Shown here piece by piece: positions 51,673-62,853 of a stretch of DNA of 64,000 nt. Below the pieces are notes generated by a model. That model ran no database searches and was not told the origin of the DNA. It saw nothing but the letters and a program-made list of their open reading frames with translations. How positions within the stretch are numbered: the first letter of the stretch is position 1; each line of letters starts with the position of its first letter. The position numbers were made by a program, and so were the translations under genes. Origin of the DNA: Sodaliphilus pleomorphus (GTDB lineage Bacteria; Bacteroidota; Bacteroidia; Bacteroidales; Muribaculaceae); assembly GCF_009676955.1 (NCBI RefSeq), contig NZ_CP045696.1, positions 2,053,001-2,117,000 on the forward strand. Reading direction: 5' to 3'.

Positions 51673-54600
51673 ATGAATCTAAAGTTATTTATAAATCGTC
51701 CTGTGCTCTCAACGGTGATCTCGATTTTCATCGTCATTCTGGGCGCAATCGGACTCTCAAGCCTGCCGCTGGAGCAATATCCAAGCATCGCTCCTCCCAC
51801 GGTCATGGTGGATGCCACCTATACTGGTGCCAATGCTCAGACCGTGATGAACGCTGTGATTGAGCCTCTTGAAGAGCAAATCAACGGTGTGGAAGGCATG
51901 GACTACATGACGTCGACCGCAGCCGCCGGTTCGGCCAGTATCACTGTCACCTTCAAGCCTGGCACCAACCCCGACATGGATGCCGTCAACGTGCAAAACC
52001 GCGTGAGCCAGGCTCAGGGCCTGCTGCCCTCTGAGGTGACCCGCGTGGGTGTGACTACCATAAAGAGCCAAACCTCGATGCTCATGGCTATATCGCTGGT
52101 CGACACCACCGATACCTACTCGTCGCAGTTCCTCGACGGTTACATGAGCATCAATGTGCTGCCCGAAATCAAGCGTGTGACCGGTGTGGGCGAGACCTTC
52201 CAGACGGCTTCCGACTACTCGATGCGCATCTGGCTGCAGCCCGACAAAATGGCTCAGTACAACCTCATGCCAAGCGACATCACTGCTGCCTTGAGCGACC
52301 AGAACATCGAGGCTGCCCCAGGCAGCTTCGGCGAGAACGGTCACCAGAGCTTCGAGTATGACCTGCGCTACAAGGGCCGCTTGTCGACGCCCCAGCAATT
52401 CGATAGCATCGTGGTGCGCACCGACGGCGACAATGTGCTCTACCTCACCGACGTGGCCAAGGTCGAGCTCGGTAGCTTGATGTACAGCTTCAAGTCGACG
52501 GCCAACGGCCACCCGGGAAGCTCCATGATGATCATGCAGTCGGCTGGCAGCAACGCCTTCGACGTGATCAACAATATCCTGGCCAAGATGGACCAGATGA
52601 AGAAAGAACTGCCCAAGGGCATGACCTTTGTGGTGCCTATGAACACCAACGTGTTCCTCAGCGCCTCGATCCACGAGGTGGAGAAGACGCTCATCGAGGC
52701 CTTCATCCTCGTGTTCCTGGTGGTGTATATCTTCCTGCAAGACTTGCGCTCCACCATCATCCCCGCCATTGCTATCCCGGTGGCCCTGATCGGTACGTTC
52801 GCCTTGCTCTACCTGCTCGACTTCTCCATCAACCTGCTCACCCTCTCGGCACTGGTGCTGGCCATTGCTATCGTGGTCGACGATGCCATTGTGGTGGTCG
52901 AGGCGGTGCACGCCAAGCTCGACGAGGGCTATCACAGTGCCCGCCAGGCCGCTATCGATGCCATGGCCGAGATAGGCTCGGCCATCATCTCCATCACCCT
53001 GGTCATGATGCTGGTGTTTATCCCCGTGTCGTTCATGCCTGGAGTTGAGGGCACCTTCTACAAGCAGTTTGGTCTCACTATGGCCTTTGCTATCGGCATC
53101 TCGGCCATCAATGCCTTGACGCTGTCGCCGGCCTTGTGCGCAGTGTTCCTCAAGCCTCACAAGAAAGAAGACGATGAGCTCGACGAGGACGGCAAGCCCA
53201 AGCGCTCGCGCCGCCCATCGCTGGTGAGCCGTTTTCACGACGGTTTCAACAAGAACTACGACAAGCTGCTGGGCGTGTATCGCCGTTGCGTGCAATTCTT
53301 CATTCGCACCAAGTGGCTGGCTCTGGGCATTGTGGCTGTGGTGATTGCCGTGCTCATCTTCTTGATGAATACTACCTCGACTGGTTTTGTGCCCAATGAG
53401 GACACGGGTACCGTCATGATATCGATGTCGCTGCCCCCGGCAAGCGGCCAGGACCGCACCATCGCCGTGGCCGACGCTGTCGACAAGATTGTGGGCCAGT
53501 TGCCCGAGGTCGACAGCCGCATGACGGTGCAGGGCTACTCGCTGCTGGGCGACCAGGGCAACAACCAGGCCACGTGCATCGTCAAGCTCAAGCCTTGGGA
53601 CGAGCGTGAACGCCGCAGCGACGAGATCATCAAGACCCTCTACATGCAGACGGGTATGGCCGTCAAGGATGGTACAGTCATGATCTTCGCACCGCCCATG
53701 GTGGCAGGTTACGGCGCATCGAGCGGTTTCACTGTCGAGCTGCAAGACAAGACGGGCGGCGACATCAACAAGCTGTTCCAGATCGAGCAGCAGTTCTGCG
53801 CCGAGCTCATGAAGCATCCCGAGGTGCAAATGGCCTACTCGGCCTTCAACCCCTCTTACCCGCAATACATGGTCAACGTCGACGAGGCCAAGGCTGCCCG
53901 CGCCGGTCTGGGCACGTCGGGTGTGCTCGCGACACTGCAGGGCTACTACGGCGGCATGTATGTGTCCAACTTCAACCGCTTCGGCAAGATCTACCGAGTG
54001 ATGTTGCAGGCCGACCCGGCTGCTCGTGTCAGCCCCGAGACGCTCAACCAGATCAAGGTGCGCACCGCCACGGGCATGACGCCCATCACCGACTTCGTGT
54101 CGCTCAGCCGCGTCTATGCTCCGCAGTCGCTCTCACGCTTCAACATGTATTCCAACATCGAGGTCACCGGTACGGTCAACCAGGGCTACTCTTCGGGCCA
54201 GGCCCTGAAGGTGGTGGAGGAAGTGGCCAGCAAGGTGCTGCCCACTGGCTACGGCTACGAGTACTCGGGCCTGTCGCGTGAGGAGGCCAAGTCGACCAAC
54301 TCCACGACCACCATCTTCATCCTGTGCTTGCTCTTTGTGTACCTCATCCTGAGCGCCCTCTACGAGAGCTACATTCTGCCTCTGGCCGTGATTCTCTCGG
54401 TTCCAATGGGATTGTTTGGCTCCTTTGTGTTTGCCAACATCTTTGGGGTTGAAAACAACATCTACCTCAAGATTTCGCTCATCATGCTTATCGGTCTGCT
54501 TGCCAAGAACGCCATCCTCATCATCCAGTTCTCGCTCGAGCGCCGTCGCACCGGCATGAGCATCGTGGGGTCGGCCGTGGCAGGTGCACAAGCCCGCTTG

Positions 54601-54900
54601 CGTCCTATCTTGATGACCTCGCTGGCCATGATCATCGGTCTGTTGCCCCTCATGCTTGCCAACGGCGTGGGCGCCAACGGCAACCGCTCGCTGGGCACCG
54701 GCGCTGTGGGCGGCATGCTCATCGGCACAATTCTGCAGGTGCTCATCGTCCCCACCTTGTTTGTCATCTTCCAAAGCGCGCAAGAGAAGATCAAGCCCTT
54801 GCGCTGGAAGGACAAGGACAACTCTGAGATTGAGCGTGAGATAAGGCAGTACACGCCCGATAAAATTACTTACAATAAAGACGAAGACGAAGAACAGTAA
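51673..54900 (+). CDS. RND efflux inner membrane transporter (AcrB/HAE1 family)
   Basis: A 1075-residue transporter of normal family length with twelve predicted membrane helices and two large periplasmic loops. The proton-relay Asp pair lies in AIAIVVDDAIVVVEAV and the Lys in MLIGLLAKNAILI. It expels drugs, bile acids or other amphiphiles using the proton gradient. A cytoplasmic insert rich in charge (KKEDDELDEDGKPKRSRR, about 500-517) is slightly longer than in AcrB. The stop overlaps the next start. Confidence 0.96.
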   Translation: MNLKLFINRPVLSTVISIFIVILGAIGLSSLPLEQYPSIAPPTVMVDATYTGANAQTVMNAVIEPLEEQINGVEGMDYMTSTAAAGSASITVTFKPGTNPDMDAVNVQNRVSQAQGLLPSEVTRVGVTTIKSQTSMLMAISLVDTTDTYSSQFLDGYMSINVLPEIKRVTGVGETFQTASDYSMRIWLQPDKMAQYNLMPSDITAALSDQNIEAAPGSFGENGHQSFEYDLRYKGRLSTPQQFDSIVVRTDGDNVLYLTDVAKVELGSLMYSFKSTANGHPGSSMMIMQSAGSNAFDVINNILAKMDQMKKELPKGMTFVVPMNTNVFLSASIHEVEKTLIEAFILVFLVVYIFLQDLRSTIIPAIAIPVALIGTFALLYLLDFSINLLTLSALVLAIAIVVDDAIVVVEAVHAKLDEGYHSARQAAIDAMAEIGSAIISITLVMMLVFIPVSFMPGVEGTFYKQFGLTMAFAIGISAINALTLSPALCAVFLKPHKKEDDELDEDGKPKRSRRPSLVSRFHDGFNKNYDKLLGVYRRCVQFFIRTKWLALGIVAVVIAVLIFLMNTTSTGFVPNEDTGTVMISMSLPPASGQDRTIAVADAVDKIVGQLPEVDSRMTVQGYSLLGDQGNNQATCIVKLKPWDERERRSDEIIKTLYMQTGMAVKDGTVMIFAPPMVAGYGASSGFTVELQDKTGGDINKLFQIEQQFCAELMKHPEVQMAYSAFNPSYPQYMVNVDEAKAARAGLGTSGVLATLQGYYGGMYVSNFNRFGKIYRVMLQADPAARVSPETLNQIKVRTATGMTPITDFVSLSRVYAPQSLSRFNMYSNIEVTGTVNQGYSSGQALKVVEEVASKVLPTGYGYEYSGLSREEAKSTNSTTTIFILCLLFVYLILSALYESYILPLAVILSVPMGLFGSFVFANIFGVENNIYLKISLIMLIGLLAKNAILIIQFSLERRRTGMSIVGSAVAGAQARLRPILMTSLAMIIGLLPLMLANGVGANGNRSLGTGAVGGMLIGTILQVLIVPTLFVIFQSAQEKIKPLRWKDKDNSEIEREIRQYTPDKITYNKDEDEEQ

Positions 54901-56288
54901 TGATGAAACGTAAATATATATCCTTAGCAGTCGTCATGGTGGCCCTGGCCACCATGATGGGCGGCTGCAAAATGTACAAGGAGTACACCACTCCTACCGA
55001 TGTGCCCATCATCGACGAGTATGCCCGGGTGAAAGACGCTCCGCAAGACAGCACCTCGCTGGGCAACCTGGGCTGGCGACAGGTGTTCACCGACCCGTTG
55101 CTGCAGAGCTACATCGAGCGCGCGCTGGCCAACAACACCAGCCTCAAGAATACCAAGCTCAACGTCGACATTGCCGAGGCCAGGCTGCAAGGCGCCAAGT
55201 TGTCCTACCTGCCCAGCCTCACCTTCTCGCCCAATGGCGCTGGCGTGAAACTGGGCGACAACAGCATGGACTGGGGCTGGCAGCTCCCGCTCACCCTGAG
55301 TTGGCAAACCGACATCTACGGCCAAATCACCAACAACAAGCGCAGCGCCGAGAGCGCAGTGCGCTATGCGCAATACTACAACCAGGCCGTGCAGTCGCAG
55401 CTCATCGCCAGCGTGGCTACCTGCTACTACAACCTGGTGTCGCTCAACAACCAGTTGAAAATCTACAACGAGAATGCCCAGCTGGCCAAGGAGACCAACA
55501 AGACGATGAAGGACATGAAGGAGAGCGCCCGCGCCGGCTACACCGAGGTGGCCGTGGTGCAGAGCGAGGCTCAATACCAGAGCATCCTGGGCACCATCCC
55601 CAATATCGAGCTCAGCATCGCACAGCTCAACAACACGCTCTCGCTGCTCATGAACGAGAAGCCGCAGCAGTGGCCCGTCAACCAGGGTTCTGAGCTTGCC
55701 CTGCCGGCACAGTTCACCGGCGGCGTGCCCATCACCTACCTGGCTGCCCGCCCCGACGTGCGCGAGAGCGAGGAAAACTTCGCCCAGGCCTACTATGCCA
55801 CCAACATTGCCCGGGCCAACTTCTACCCGCAACTGTCGATCACTGCCACCGGCGCCTATGGCACCCTCATGGGCAGCAGTGTCATCGACCCTGCCAAGTG
55901 GCTTGTGAACCTGGCTGGCTCGCTCGTGGCGCCCCTCTTCGACAAGGGGCAGAACATGGCTACCCTCAAGGCTGCCAAGGCCCGCCAGGAGCAGGCACTC
56001 AACAACTTCCAATACTCGATATTGAGTGCCAGCGCCGACGTGTCGAACGCCCTGGCCAACATTCAGGCCTATCGCACTCAGCAGGCCAACGTCGAGCAGC
56101 AAGAGGCCGCTCTGGCCAAGGCTGTGAGCTACAACAAAGACCTGTTGAGTCTCTACACCACTACCTATCTTGATGTGATCAGCGCACAGCAGTCGCTGCT
56201 CGCAGCACAGATTTCTCTCGAGAATGTGAAACTTAACGAAAACCTGGGCGTCATCACCCTCTACCAAGCCCTTGGCGGAGGCCGTTGA
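54900..56288 (+). CDS. TolC/OprM-family outer membrane efflux channel
   Basis: A 462-residue outer membrane factor, probably a lipoprotein (MMGGCK). Two repeats of long helical segments are seen, with the usual TDIYGQITN, ARAGYTEVAVVQSEAQ, RPDVRESEENFAQAYY and YLDVISAQQSLLAAQ. It forms the exit channel of the pump encoded by the two preceding genes. The start codon overlaps the last base of the AcrB-type stop. Confidence 0.94.
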   Translation: MMKRKYISLAVVMVALATMMGGCKMYKEYTTPTDVPIIDEYARVKDAPQDSTSLGNLGWRQVFTDPLLQSYIERALANNTSLKNTKLNVDIAEARLQGAKLSYLPSLTFSPNGAGVKLGDNSMDWGWQLPLTLSWQTDIYGQITNNKRSAESAVRYAQYYNQAVQSQLIASVATCYYNLVSLNNQLKIYNENAQLAKETNKTMKDMKESARAGYTEVAVVQSEAQYQSILGTIPNIELSIAQLNNTLSLLMNEKPQQWPVNQGSELALPAQFTGGVPITYLAARPDVRESEENFAQAYYATNIARANFYPQLSITATGAYGTLMGSSVIDPAKWLVNLAGSLVAPLFDKGQNMATLKAAKARQEQALNNFQYSILSASADVSNALANIQAYRTQQANVEQQEAALAKAVSYNKDLLSLYTTTYLDVISAQQSLLAAQISLENVKLNENLGVITLYQALGGGR

Positions 56289-56357
56289 CGACGTTGCCGG
56301 CCTGCCGCCACACCAGCGGCGGCAGGCCGCCCCATTTAAACAAAAAAATGATATACT

Positions 56358-57158
56358 ATGGGTATGATTAGTCAGTTAGCGCACGTCGACCCCGATGCCA
56401 AAATCGGGAAAGATGTCACGATACACCCATTTGCTTTCATCAGCAAGAATACCGAGATTGGTGACGGGTGCACCATTTATCCCTTTGTGAGCATCCTCAA
56501 CGGTGCCCGCATTGGCAAGAATACTAAAATCTACAACGGCTCGATCATCGCCGCCGAGCCGCAAGATTTCCACTGGCACGGCGAGCCGTCGTTCTGCTAC
56601 ATAGGCGACAACTGCATCATTCGTGAGGGCTCCATCATCAATCGTGGCAGCCAGAGCACCGGCGGTACCCGCGTGGGCAACGATTGCTTCATCATGGCCG
56701 AGGTGCACATCAGCCACGATGCCCAGCTCAGCAGCAAGTGCGTGATAGGCAACGGCGTGCAAATCGCAGGCCGCAGCCGGGTGCACAGCTATGTCATCTT
56801 GTCGTCGGGCGCGATGCTGCACGCCGGCAGCGAGGTGGGGCGCTTTGCCATGGTCAAGGGCGGATGCCGCATCAGCGGCAATGTGCCCCCCTATGTGGTC
56901 ATGGCTCACAACCCCGCGCAATATGTGGGCATCAATGCCGTCACCATGCGCTATGTGGGCATCAGCGAGGATGCTATCGATGACGTGGCCAAGTGCTACC
57001 GTCACGTCTATGAGTGCTCGACCACGGTGTTCAACGCCGTGAAGCGCATCGAGGCCGACATCGAGCCTTGTAAGGAGAAGGACTTGATATTGAAATTCAT
57101 CAAGGAGCACGACTTGCACATCGTGGGTGCTGTGAGCCATGCCGACGAGGAGTTTTAG
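56358..57158 (+). CDS. LpxA-family acyl-ACP:UDP-GlcNAc acyltransferase
   Basis: A 266-residue left-handed beta-helix acyltransferase. Hexapeptide repeats cover residues 5-190; the catalytic His is in AEVHISHDAQL, and the C-terminal helical domain closes it (CYRHVYECSTTVFNAVKRIE). LpxA makes the first acylated precursor of lipid A. Bacteroidales often encode an LpxA next to a fused LpxC-FabZ; this gene stands outside such a cluster, so it may be a second copy. Function at the lipid A step is therefore not certain. Confidence 0.82.
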   Translation: MGMISQLAHVDPDAKIGKDVTIHPFAFISKNTEIGDGCTIYPFVSILNGARIGKNTKIYNGSIIAAEPQDFHWHGEPSFCYIGDNCIIREGSIINRGSQSTGGTRVGNDCFIMAEVHISHDAQLSSKCVIGNGVQIAGRSRVHSYVILSSGAMLHAGSEVGRFAMVKGGCRISGNVPPYVVMAHNPAQYVGINAVTMRYVGISEDAIDDVAKCYRHVYECSTTVFNAVKRIEADIEPCKEKDLILKFIKEHDLHIVGAVSHADEEF

Positions 57159-57173
57159 CCCCGCTCTTGTGTT

Positions 57174-57198
57174 GCAGCGGCAGGCAGTCTGCCGCTGC
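57174..57198 (+). terminator. Terminator after the LpxA-family gene
   Basis: GCAGCGGCAG (57174-57183) pairs with CTGCCGCTGC (57189-57198) around a 5-base loop. The following U-run is weak. A second imperfect GC-rich hairpin lies at about 57271-57308 and may serve the convergent rnc gene. Confidence 0.65.
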
Positions 57199-57401
57199 AG
57201 CTCTTTCTCATGACGGGGAAGTTTTACACAGCAACTTCATTTTCCATATACCTTTCGTGAAAGACACACCAAGATCGGTCGGGCCGCTCCCCAGTGGGGC
57301 GGCCCGATCTGTGTGTTCTCGCTGCGGGAGAGGCAGGGGAGAAGCTGCCACATGCATTGTGCTTTTGACTCATGCTGCATGACACACGGCTGGCGGCGTG
57401 G

Positions 57402-58190
57402 CTACTGGTTGAAGCCGTCGGTCGTGGGTGCTGTCGAGAGCACCTGCTCGCGGAAGAGTGTGTCGCTGGCCACGCGGTCGAGCGCCTTCTTAGAGGCCCC
57501 CTGGTGCGATTCTTTCTTGCTGTAGCCTGTGGCATCGGCGGCAAAGATGCCGCCCAGCAGAATGGCTGTTTTGAAAATGGGGTTGTTGTCGGCGTCGCTG
57601 TAGGTGTCGATAAGCTCAAACTCGATGCTCACGTGGTACTTTTGCGTCCACTCGATGAGTCGCGACTTGAAATTTTTCTCGGTATTGACAAGGTCTTCAA
57701 GTTTGATGTTCTCGTCGATAATCTTGCGGCATATGAAGCGCTGGGCCACTTTGTAGCCGCGGTCGAGATAGATGGCGCCCACAAGGGCCTCGACGGCGTT
57801 GCCGCTGATATAGCTGTTGTGCGACGACGAGTGGGCCGAGGCCTTCACATGCGACTCGAGGTGAAAAACGCGCCCTATGCGGTTCAGACTCTCGCGCTGC
57901 ACTATCTTGGCCCGGGTCGAGGTGAGGAATCCCTCGTGCTGCTCGGGATACTTGTCGTAGAGGTAGGCTGCCACCACCAGGTCGAGCACGGCGTCGCCCA
58001 GATACTCGAGCCGCTCGTTGTTCACCCACTTGCCGCTTGCCGTCTTCACGGGCATGGAGCGGTGCACGAAGGCCAGCTTGTAGAGTGCGATGTTGCGCGG
58101 GTAGAAGCCTGTGATGCCATGTATAAAAACGTAAAGCTCCTTATCCTTGGAGAAAAGGAGCTTTACGAGTGATATGATTTTGTTAAACAC
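57402..58190 (-). CDS. rnc: Ribonuclease III
   Basis: A 262-residue RNase III. The nuclease signature NERLEYLGDAVLD is present with a second acidic segment GNAVEALVGAIYLD. The C-terminal part is a double-stranded RNA-binding domain (LIEWTQKYHVSIEFEL to KKALDRVASD). It cuts double-stranded RNA in rRNA and mRNA processing. It is the third gene of acpP, fabF, rnc, an order common in Bacteroidetes. Confidence 0.95.
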   Translation of the reverse strand: MFNKIISLVKLLFSKDKELYVFIHGITGFYPRNIALYKLAFVHRSMPVKTASGKWVNNERLEYLGDAVLDLVVAAYLYDKYPEQHEGFLTSTRAKIVQRESLNRIGRVFHLESHVKASAHSSSHNSYISGNAVEALVGAIYLDRGYKVAQRFICRKIIDENIKLEDLVNTEKNFKSRLIEWTQKYHVSIEFELIDTYSDADNNPIFKTAILLGGIFAADATGYSKKESHQGASKKALDRVASDTLFREQVLSTAPTTDGFNQ

Positions 58191-58214
58191 CGTTGTGTGT
58201 CGACACAGTTACGT

Positions 58215-59498
<1,284 letters not shown>

Positions 59499-59525
59499 GT
59501 TATGGTGATATCGGAAATTAAAAGT

Positions 59526-59765
59526 TTATTCTGCCTTTGCAGCCTCGATATACTTGATGGCGTCGCCCACAGTTTGAATGGTCTCGGCCTTCTCGTCGGG
59601 AATCTGGATGCCGAACTCCTTCTCAAATTCCATGATCAGCTCCACGGTGTCGAGTGAATCGGCGCCCAGGTCCTGTTGGAATGTTGCTTCTGGTGTTACT
59701 TCCGACTCGCTGACGCCAAGCTTGTCAACGATGATAGCTGTTACTCTTTTTGCGATTTCAGACAT
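59526..59765 (-). CDS. acpP: Acyl carrier protein
   Basis: A 79-residue acidic protein. Ser37 in [10 protein letters not shown] is the site for the phosphopantetheine arm. It carries growing acyl chains for fatty-acid and lipid A synthesis. First gene of the acpP-fabF-rnc run. Confidence 0.96.
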   Translation of the reverse strand: MSEIAKRVTAIIVDKLGVSESEVTPEATFQQDLGADSLDTVELIMEFEKEFGIQIPDEKAETIQTVGDAIKYIEAAKAE

Positions 59766-59990
59766 AATAATTTTAATTTAATGTGTTATTTGTGATTTGT
59801 TTCCTGTTTTTTTGGTGGTGCAAAGTAAGTAATTATTTGCCAAATAGTCAAGTAAAAAGGTTCCAAAATGCCCATTGTTGCACTTTTTTAGTGCAAACGT
59901 GCATGTTCGGAATTATTTTTTACAATTATTAAAGCTATTTGACACTGTGCCTTGTTAAATATTGTAATTTTTTCAACTTTTTCACTTTCG

Positions 59991-61484
59991 TCAGCGAGGC
60001 TCGTTGGCAATGGGGCGTGCCTTGGCCTTGTCCATGTAGTACACGACCATGATGGTGCCCTTGGCATAGCCTATGGCCACAGCCGTGCCCGTAGCGCTGG
60101 CAAAGACGTTGCCGCCAGTCTCGACAAAGCCGGCCTTGCCCATGTTCTGCGCCATGATGTCGACAACCTGCTGCTCGGTGTCGTTGGGGTAGATGCTCAC
60201 GTCGGCAGTGGCCATCACAGCCTGCACGGGGGTCTTGAGGTTGAAGCTGTAGCCGCCGGCCACCTTGCTCACGATGGGCCCGTCGAAGACCACGTTGCCC
60301 ATCTGGGTCACAAGCACGTTGTTGCCGTTGTACTGCTCGGGGTGCACCCCGTCGAGCATCTGGTAGAAGGTGGCCACGTCGGCCCCCTTGGCAATGCCGG
60401 CATATCCACGCTCGTCGATGGGCATCATCAGGCGGGCCGCCACATTGGCCGGGTCTACCTTGCCTATCACGGCATTGGTGCCCGGCGTGCCATTGACGTG
60501 CACAATCTTGGCCTTGCCCACGGGTTTGCCCTGGTCGTCGACGAGCCTGTAATAGTTGTCACCCTTCTTGGCGGCCAGCAGGCGGTTGCTGGCTATGTCG
60601 CGCAGGTCGGCATACTTGAGGGGCAGCAGCTGCTGCCCGCTGTGGTCGACCAGACCGGCCAGGCCGTCCTTGATCACGATATAGCTCTTGCCCACGGCCT
60701 TGGCTGCGTCATAGCTCTTGAGTATCTTGTCGGGCACCTGAGCCGGGTCGGGCACCTCCTTGCCCTCGGGGTTGAGGCACACCAGCGTGTCGCGCTTCTG
60801 CACCTTGAGCACGTCGCGCTTAAACACAGGACCGGGCTTGTACATGGTGCTGTTGCTCGAGAAGGTCTCCTTGCCCGTGCGGTCGATAAAGCTGAAGTCG
60901 ACATAGGCCGTGTCCTGCTGGTTCATCGCCACGGTGTGGTCGCAGTACTGGAATGGCGCCACCTGGTCATATTGCATGGGTATCGCCACCTTGCCCTGCT
61001 TGTCGACAAAGCCCTGCTTGCCCTGCGCGTTGCCGGCCACGGCCAGGCCGCGGTCAAACATCGAGCATTGCACAATGCTGTCGCCCAGGTCGGCCACCGT
61101 CTTGCACGTCTTGTCGATGACCTGCAGGTTGCCGCCCTTGCGGCTGGCCACGGCCAGGCCGTCGGTCGAAAACTCGGTGCCGCTGGCATAGGGCTCCTTG
61201 TTCACCGGGTGCTTTGGGTCGCTCATGCTGTAGTAGTAGATGCCGCCCTTGTCGCCGGGCACATAGAACATGTCGTCGACGATGGCCGACGGTGCCTGCT
61301 TGAAGGCATCCTTGGCCACCACCTCGCCGGTCTCGATGTCGAGAATGCTCCACCGCGTCGAGCCCTGGAGCACGACGGGCAGGTATCGCGTCGAGTAGGG
61401 ATAGTCTTCCTTGTCCTGATTGCTGCAGCTTGCAGCCATGGCCACAACAGCCAGCACAAGAGCAGCCTTGATTACGTTTTTCAT
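59991..61484 (-). CDS. WG-repeat lipoprotein
   Basis: A 497-residue lipoprotein (lipobox AASC, Cys20). The mature part consists of repeated WG-like beta units such as QGKQGFVDKQGKVAIPMQYDQ, AGLVDHSGQQLLPLKYADL and VDFSFIDRTGKE, interspersed with a DKILKSYDAAKAVG segment. WG-repeat proteins are common in Bacteroidetes; function is unknown and a binding role is likely. The start MKNVIKAALV is used because the upstream 28 codons are not signal-like. Confidence 0.82.
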   Translation of the reverse strand: MKNVIKAALVLAVVAMAASCSNQDKEDYPYSTRYLPVVLQGSTRWSILDIETGEVVAKDAFKQAPSAIVDDMFYVPGDKGGIYYYSMSDPKHPVNKEPYASGTEFSTDGLAVASRKGGNLQVIDKTCKTVADLGDSIVQCSMFDRGLAVAGNAQGKQGFVDKQGKVAIPMQYDQVAPFQYCDHTVAMNQQDTAYVDFSFIDRTGKETFSSNSTMYKPGPVFKRDVLKVQKRDTLVCLNPEGKEVPDPAQVPDKILKSYDAAKAVGKSYIVIKDGLAGLVDHSGQQLLPLKYADLRDIASNRLLAAKKGDNYYRLVDDQGKPVGKAKIVHVNGTPGTNAVIGKVDPANVAARLMMPIDERGYAGIAKGADVATFYQMLDGVHPEQYNGNNVLVTQMGNVVFDGPIVSKVAGGYSFNLKTPVQAVMATADVSIYPNDTEQQVVDIMAQNMGKAGFVETGGNVFASATGTAVAIGYAKGTIMVVYYMDKAKARPIANEPR

Positions 61485-61821
61485 CTTCTTCTTGTTGTGT
61501 TGTAAAAATGTGCAGTTTTTCTTTCCGGCCTCGGCCCCTGGGCTGCACACAGCCAGCCCGAGACCCAAACCAAAATGCGAATTTACAAATAATTTTCCTT
61601 ACTCCCGCAACACTTCCCCCATTTTCTTTCTCACTCACGGCACCTCGCGTCCCAAACCTGAATAATTCATACTGTATTAAGACAGTGCCTCGTTTCTATA
61701 CAAACGAAGCTGTTGGTGATAACCGGACGGTTGGAGTATGAATGACTTTTATCGTTATTACAGAGGTGGTGAACTTTTGTTATTAAATTTGCTCTTAAAA
61801 GTAAATTCATTGCCATAAAGT
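61485..61821. other. Gene-free stretch at the edge of the right-hand accessory block
   Basis: GC falls sharply here compared with the WG-repeat gene. No supported gene, hairpin with U-run or tRNA was seen. The first 80 bases hold the control region of the WG-repeat gene; the last part leads into the promoter at 61822. Confidence 0.5.
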
Positions 61822-61852
61822 TTTGATATTTAATATATAATCTTTATCTTTG
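61822..61852 (+). promoter_or_regulatory. Consensus promoter for the AbiE-like operon
   Basis: TTTG (61822-61825), a 19-base spacer and TATCTTTG (61845-61852) match the Bacteroidetes promoter exactly. It lies 23 bases before the start at 61876. One transcript would cover the three overlapping genes. Confidence 0.8.
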
Positions 61853-61875
61853 CACAAAATCATTGATGTGTGATT

Positions 61876-62853
61876 ATGAGCAAAAATAATGATTACATCT
61901 TGACAACCATGGAATATCTTCAGAATTTAGGTATAGCGGTTGATAACTTAGGGCAGCTTCCTGAGGAAGCTGTCCACAAGCTACCTATAGCATTCAGTCA
62001 TGCCTTTCTATTGTATTTCGTGAAATTACTGGGAAATGATGTTGTCCTGGCAATAGACAAGAACAAAGCATACACACCGGCTAAGGCTGCTAAGGTATTG
62101 CGAGTAATATCCGACCGACTGTCTTCTCCTGTCATATTAGTCTGTTCTGATGAACCATCATACAACATCCGTCGCCTGATAGCAAATAAAGTTGATTTTA
62201 TTGTACCAGGCAAGCAGATGTTCCTTCCCTCTATGATGATCGACTTGAAGAAGCCAAAGATTAATAATGCTGATATAAAAGATGCAGCACCTACTATAAC
62301 TCAAGTCCTGTTATTATGGCATATGGAAAAGGGGGATCTTAATGGCATGACTATGAAAGAACTTGCCAAGATGTTCATGACATCCTATGCTACAGTAAAC
62401 AGAGCTGTAAGATGGATGGAGGGCAATGGCTTAGTTAATCTGACAAATAATAGAGAAAAGAAAATCAACTTTATTGCCTCTGGCAAGGGGCTATGGGAAA
62501 AATCCAAGGACTACCTTGCCACTCCAATAGAGAAAACTTTATATACGGATGATAAGCCGATAGGATTATTGGAATGTGGCATTAATGCACTGTCGGAGTA
62601 CACTATGATAAACAGAGAGGATACAAATAGTTTTGCTGTTACACGTAAATATTTACGGGAAACAAACATCGCTACGGATGAAAGTTTCGGTACTACAAAA
62701 TTGGAGATATGGCGGTATTCACCAGAATTATTGTCTACAAATAAAGTCGTTGACCCTCTTTCACTCTACCTGTCGTTAAGAGGTAACAACGATGAGCGAA
62801 TTAAAATAGAATTAGACAGCTTAATAGAACATATAAAATGGTCAGAGGAATAG
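61876..62853 (+). CDS. Winged-helix regulator, AbiEi-like antitoxin candidate
   Basis: A 325-residue protein. Residues 1-135 form an alpha/beta domain ending in VDFIVPGKQMFLPSMMIDL. Residues about 150-215 are a winged helix with MTMKELAKMFMTSYATVNRAVRWMEGNG split as recognition and support helices, followed by a wing. The C-terminal part (about 215-325) includes LLECGINALSEY and resembles the second domain of AbiEi-type antitoxins. It directly precedes a nucleotidyltransferase gene with a 16-base overlap, as type IV AbiE antitoxins do. The N-terminal domain is larger than in classic AbiEi. Confidence 0.65.
   Translation: MSKNNDYILTTMEYLQNLGIAVDNLGQLPEEAVHKLPIAFSHAFLLYFVKLLGNDVVLAIDKNKAYTPAKAAKVLRVISDRLSSPVILVCSDEPSYNIRRLIANKVDFIVPGKQMFLPSMMIDLKKPKINNADIKDAAPTITQVLLLWHMEKGDLNGMTMKELAKMFMTSYATVNRAVRWMEGNGLVNLTNNREKKINFIASGKGLWEKSKDYLATPIEKTLYTDDKPIGLLECGINALSEYTMINREDTNSFAVTRKYLRETNIATDESFGTTKLEIWRYSPELLSTNKVVDPLSLYLSLRGNNDERIKIELDSLIEHIKWSEE

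Noticed and set aside
61508..61741. Small open frames upstream of the AbiE-like operon
   Set aside because: They lie across the control region of the WG-repeat gene and have no protein-like features.
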